Origin: Bacillota bacterium
Lineage (GTDB): Bacteria; Bacillota; Bacilli; Bacillales_B; DSM-18226
Assembly (NCBI GenBank): GCA_021821235.1
Contig: JAKACS010000046.1
Coordinates: 1-11,143 of the forward strand
Reading direction: 5' to 3'
DNA: 11,143 nucleotides
Positions 8,779 through 11,143 of this stretch are shown here, in pieces (the stretch's first letter is position 1; every line of letters starts with the position of its first letter). The position numbers were made by a program, and so were the translations under genes. The notes below the pieces were generated by a model. That model worked only from the letters and a program-made list of their open reading frames with translations. It did no database searches and had not been told where the DNA came from.

Positions 8779-8808
8779 TATATAATGAATCGGAATAATC
8801 TTTTTCAA
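8779..8808 (-). promoter_or_regulatory. Possible weak promoter upstream of grpE
   Basis: On the minus strand TTGAAA (8803-8808) lies 18 bases from TATATA (8779-8784) in the 95-base hrcA-grpE gap. A start near 8772 would give a short leader carrying the strong grpE binding site. I know of no reported promoter here in B. subtilis, and the region is AT-rich, so this is tentative. Confidence 0.3.
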
Positions 8809-8847
8809 GATGAAATCGGCAGTCCACCCTTAACAATATCCCCAGCG

Positions 8848-9879
8848 TTAATTATTTTGATACAGTTTCGTAAGGGTTGCGGTTAAGTCCTTGCTTAAAA
8901 ACTGCAACAAACTAATTACCCGTGAATATTCCATTCGTGTCGGGCCTAAAATCGCGATCGTTCCTATTTTTTCTGTACCAATTGAATAAGTAGCCGTAAT
9001 CAAACTGCAATTTTCCATTGCCAAATTGTTGTTCTCCCTGCCAATTTTCACATTGATTCCAGCAGGGTTCTTTTTAATCAGGTCATAGATCCATTCTTCA
9101 TGCTCAATCATGTTCATCAATGTCCTGATCTTTGATAGGTCATGAAAATCCGGCTGGCTTAAAATATTGGTTTTGCCTGCAAAAAACATTTTTTCGTTCA
9201 CCGGCATTTTAAAAACATCTGCAATGGTGTGCAGCAGAATATCAACATTTTGAATATGCTGGCGCAGCAATGTGGCTACTTCTTTATAAATTTTATTGAT
9301 TAGTTCCTCAAGCGGAACATTTGCCAGACGCTCATTTAAAATATTGACCATCCGCTCCAATTCACTCGCATCAATCGATGGAGGAAGATGAAAAGTTCGA
9401 TTTTCCACATGACCGGTATCTGTTACAAAAATCGCTACAGCTGTTTCTTTATTTAGCGGAATAATTTGGACTTTCTTTAATTTATTGACACCGACATCCG
9501 GGCCGAGAACAATCGAAGTGTAATTGGTCAGCTCTGACATGATCTGCGCTGATTTTTGAATAACTTTTTCAAACTCGAAAATTTTCTCAGCAAATATGGA
9601 TTTAATTTTTACAACATCATGTCGATTCAATGTTTGCGGAGAAAGCAAATGATCCACATAATAGCGATATCCTTTTTCAGACGGAATCCGTCCTGATGAG
9701 GTGTGGGTTTTCTCGATAAACCCAAGCTCTTCCAAATCCGCCATTTCATTTCGGATTGTTGCTGAACTAAATGAGATCTCCTCTTTTTTCGACAGGCTTC
9801 TTGAACCAACGGGCTGAGCAGATTGAATAAAGTCATCAACAATCACTTGAAGAATTAACAATTGACGAGCTGTTAACAA
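8848..9879 (-). CDS. hrcA: Heat-inducible transcription repressor HrcA
   Basis: A 343-residue HrcA, the repressor that binds CIRCE and whose activity depends on GroE in Bacillus. The N-terminal winged helix-turn-helix (about residues 1-70) includes the conserved [36 protein letters not shown] region (about 22-58) and [19 protein letters not shown] after it. The remainder is the GAF-like and dimerisation part, with [11 protein letters not shown] and, near the C-terminus, [18 protein letters not shown]. The start is TTG at 9879, with GAGGTG 7 bases upstream. The alternative ATG at 9886 is out of frame. Its own promoter carries CIRCE, so the gene is autoregulated. As first gene of the operon it sets heat-shock expression of everything downstream. 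Confidence 0.98.
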   Translation of the reverse strand: MLTARQLLILQVIVDDFIQSAQPVGSRSLSKKEEISFSSATIRNEMADLEELGFIEKTHTSSGRIPSEKGYRYYVDHLLSPQTLNRHDVVKIKSIFAEKIFEFEKVIQKSAQIMSELTNYTSIVLGPDVGVNKLKKVQIIPLNKETAVAIFVTDTGHVENRTFHLPPSIDASELERMVNILNERLANVPLEELINKIYKEVATLLRQHIQNVDILLHTIADVFKMPVNEKMFFAGKTNILSQPDFHDLSKIRTLMNMIEHEEWIYDLIKKNPAGINVKIGRENNNLAMENCSLITATYSIGTEKIGTIAILGPTRMEYSRVISLLQFLSKDLTATLTKLYQNN

Positions 9880-9894
9880 TATGCATCACCTCTG

Positions 9895-9921
9895 TTAGCA
9901 CTCTTCGTTAACGAGTGCTAA
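9895..9921. promoter_or_regulatory. CIRCE operator (HrcA binding site)
   Basis: A perfect match to the CIRCE consensus, TTAGCACTC-N9-GAGTGCTAA, with spacer TTCGTTAAC. It lies between the promoter and the hrcA ribosome binding site, a few bases after the predicted transcription start. HrcA bound here blocks transcription; the element is also transcribed and can form a hairpin at the mRNA 5' end. It is the only CIRCE I found in the window. Confidence 0.98.
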
Positions 9922-9931
9922 ATCTACTAAT

Positions 9932-9960
9932 AAATTATCAAAATAGGCCGTGGGTGTCAA
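9932..9960 (-). promoter_or_regulatory. Sigma-A heat-shock promoter of the hrcA-dnaK operon
   Basis: On the minus strand a perfect -35 TTGACA (9955-9960) is 17 bases from TAATTT (9932-9937), with an overlapping alternative GATAAT two bases earlier. Transcription should begin near 9925, directly before CIRCE. The -35 box begins 3 bases beyond the hemW stop codon, and no terminator separates them. Confidence 0.85.
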
Positions 9961-9963
9961 TGA

Positions 9964-11100
9964 TTAGGCACCTAAAAATGATTGAAATGCTTCATTTCCT
10001 AAAAGTCTTCCTGCTTTTGTCAAATAGATAAAACCATCGGTAACTTCCAACCAGCCTTTTTCTTTTAATTGTTCAATTTCAGCTTGAAAATGATCCAGCG
10101 GGTTCATCTGAAATTTTCCATGGAAGTTTGCAATCGAAACCCCTTTTGTTTTCCGCAACCCTAAAAACATTTCCTCCTCCATTTGTTCTGATTTCGTCAC
10201 AAAATGTTCTTCAAAAATGGGAAGCTGTCCCCCTTGAATGGAATCGAGGTATTTTTTTAATGGACCGATATTTGAACGTCGCCATCCATTTACATAGCTA
10301 TGGGCTCCGGCCCCAAATCCATAATAAGGGTCATTGTTCCAATAAGTTAAATTATGCCGGCTCTCAAAACCCGGTTTGGCAAAGTTACTGATTTCATACT
10401 GCTGAAAGCCGTTTAATTCCATTTCTTCCATCAACAATTCATACATATCTGCTTCCACATCTTCACCCGGCGTGTGGAGCCTTCCCTTTTTCATTAAATT
10501 ATAAAAAACCGTTTTTGGTTCAATGATGAGCGAGTAACCTGAATAGTGGGTCACGTTCAAAGAGAATGCTTTTGCAAGCGTATCTTTAAAATCGGCAATG
10601 GTTTGTCCTGGCAAGCTAAAAATTAAATCAATGCTGATGTTTTCAAATCCTATTTCTTTTGCACTGGCTACCGAGGTGAAAACATCTTCCGCCCGGTGCA
10701 CCCTGCCGATTTTTTTTAGCAGTTCATCGTTAAAGGTTTGTACACCGAGGCTGAGCCGGTTGACTCCTGCCTGTTTCATGATCTGCAATTTTTCTTTTGT
10801 TAAATCGCCGGGATTCGCCTCGAAAGTAAATTCTGTTTGCTTGTCCTTTTTCAGGTTTTGCAGAATGCTTTCGCAAAATGTATAAAGCTGTTTTTCATTC
10901 AGCGATGTAGGCGTTCCACCGCCGACAAAAATTGTTTCTAGCCGTTCGCTCTGAAGCCCTTCAACAGTCAACTTCATTTCCTGATCAATAGCCTGCAAGT
11001 ACGCATCAACAGGCTGTCCTTTTAAAAACACCTTATTAAAATCACAATAATGGCAAATATGCTCGCAAAACGGGATGTGAAGATATGCGGCTTTAACCAT
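9964..11100 (-). CDS. hemW: Radical SAM family heme chaperone HemW
   Basis: A 378-residue protein of the HemN/HemW family. The N-terminal radical-SAM motif is C12-x3-C16-x2-C19 followed by D20-F21. True coproporphyrinogen dehydrogenase HemN has a fourth cysteine (CxxxCxxCxC) where this protein has phenylalanine, which places it with HemW, a heme-binding chaperone proposed to insert heme into respiratory proteins. Other landmarks are GGGTPT (60-65), SLGVQTF (117-123), the HNxxYW motif at 249-254 (HNLTYW) typical of HemW, and GFGAGAHSYVNGWRR after it. A C-terminal HemN-type domain completes the protein. ATG at 11100 has AAGGTG five bases upstream. The gene lies just upstream of the hrcA promoter, the Bacillus arrangement, where it usually follows lepA. 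Older annotations name it hemN or oxygen-independent coproporphyrinogen oxidase, which the motif argues against. Confidence 0.95.
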   Translation of the reverse strand: MVKAAYLHIPFCEHICHYCDFNKVFLKGQPVDAYLQAIDQEMKLTVEGLQSERLETIFVGGGTPTSLNEKQLYTFCESILQNLKKDKQTEFTFEANPGDLTKEKLQIMKQAGVNRLSLGVQTFNDELLKKIGRVHRAEDVFTSVASAKEIGFENISIDLIFSLPGQTIADFKDTLAKAFSLNVTHYSGYSLIIEPKTVFYNLMKKGRLHTPGEDVEADMYELLMEEMELNGFQQYEISNFAKPGFESRHNLTYWNNDPYYGFGAGAHSYVNGWRRSNIGPLKKYLDSIQGGQLPIFEEHFVTKSEQMEEEMFLGLRKTKGVSIANFHGKFQMNPLDHFQAEIEQLKEKGWLEVTDGFIYLTKAGRLLGNEAFQSFLGA

Positions 11101-11143
11101 ACTTTCACCTTCTTAAGAACAAAGGAGGCAAAAGTCACCCATA

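Noticed and set aside
8753..8836. N-terminal extension of GrpE by 28 residues
   Set aside because: The extension would be translated across the strong GGGAGGTGA binding site and has no GrpE-like content; TTG at 8752 fits spacing and family length.
9884..9886. ATG as an alternative hrcA start or small upstream reading frame
   Set aside because: It is out of frame with hrcA, overlaps the hrcA Shine-Dalgarno sequence, and opens only a 16-codon frame with no usable binding site.
9964..11100. Calling this gene HemN (coproporphyrinogen dehydrogenase)
   Set aside because: The fourth cysteine of the HemN motif is replaced by phenylalanine and the HNxxYW motif of HemW is present.

Overview
This is the chromosomal dnaK heat-shock locus of a low-GC Firmicute, almost certainly a member of Bacillaceae. 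The evidence is the gene order, Bacillus-type protein lengths, strong GGAGG-type ribosome binding sites, frequent TTG and GTG starts, sigma-A-like promoters and a perfect CIRCE operator. From memory, the order hemW-hrcA-grpE-dnaK-dnaJ-prmA-rsmE-mtaB-yqeW-rpsU-yqeY matches the Bacillus subtilis chromosome. I cannot name the species from sequence alone. The window is ordinary conserved core genome: I see no mobile element, CRISPR array, tRNA, rRNA or undescribed multi-gene system.

Transcription is nearly all on the minus strand, so the operon reads from the right end of the window to the left. At the right, hemW (a radical-SAM-fold heme chaperone) is complete. Its stop lies 3 bases from the -35 box of the heat-shock promoter. 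That promoter is followed by CIRCE (9895-9921) and by hrcA, which encodes the repressor that binds CIRCE. grpE, dnaK and dnaJ then supply the Hsp70 machine: DnaK folds clients, DnaJ delivers them and stimulates ATP hydrolysis, and GrpE exchanges the nucleotide. Next come three translation-modifying enzymes: prmA (methylates ribosomal protein L11), rsmE (16S rRNA m3U1498 methyltransferase) and mtaB (tRNA t6A37 methylthiotransferase).

The left third holds yqeW, the only plus-strand gene, a Na/phosphate-cotransporter-family membrane protein. It converges on mtaB across one bidirectional terminator. Divergent from yqeW is the rpsU-yqeY pair, encoding ribosomal protein S21 and a GatB/YqeY-family protein; it has a near-consensus promoter and ends in a hairpin at the left edge.

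The points worth a second look lie in the short intergenic regions. They are an internal terminator fused to a promoter between prmA and rsmE; a hairpin followed by a promoter between dnaK and dnaJ, with an 8-bp inverted repeat in the promoter spacer; an inverted repeat plus a third half-site copy over the rpsU promoter; a possible promoter before grpE; and four non-ATG starts. All protein calls rest on motif and family recognition by eye, and no database search was run.
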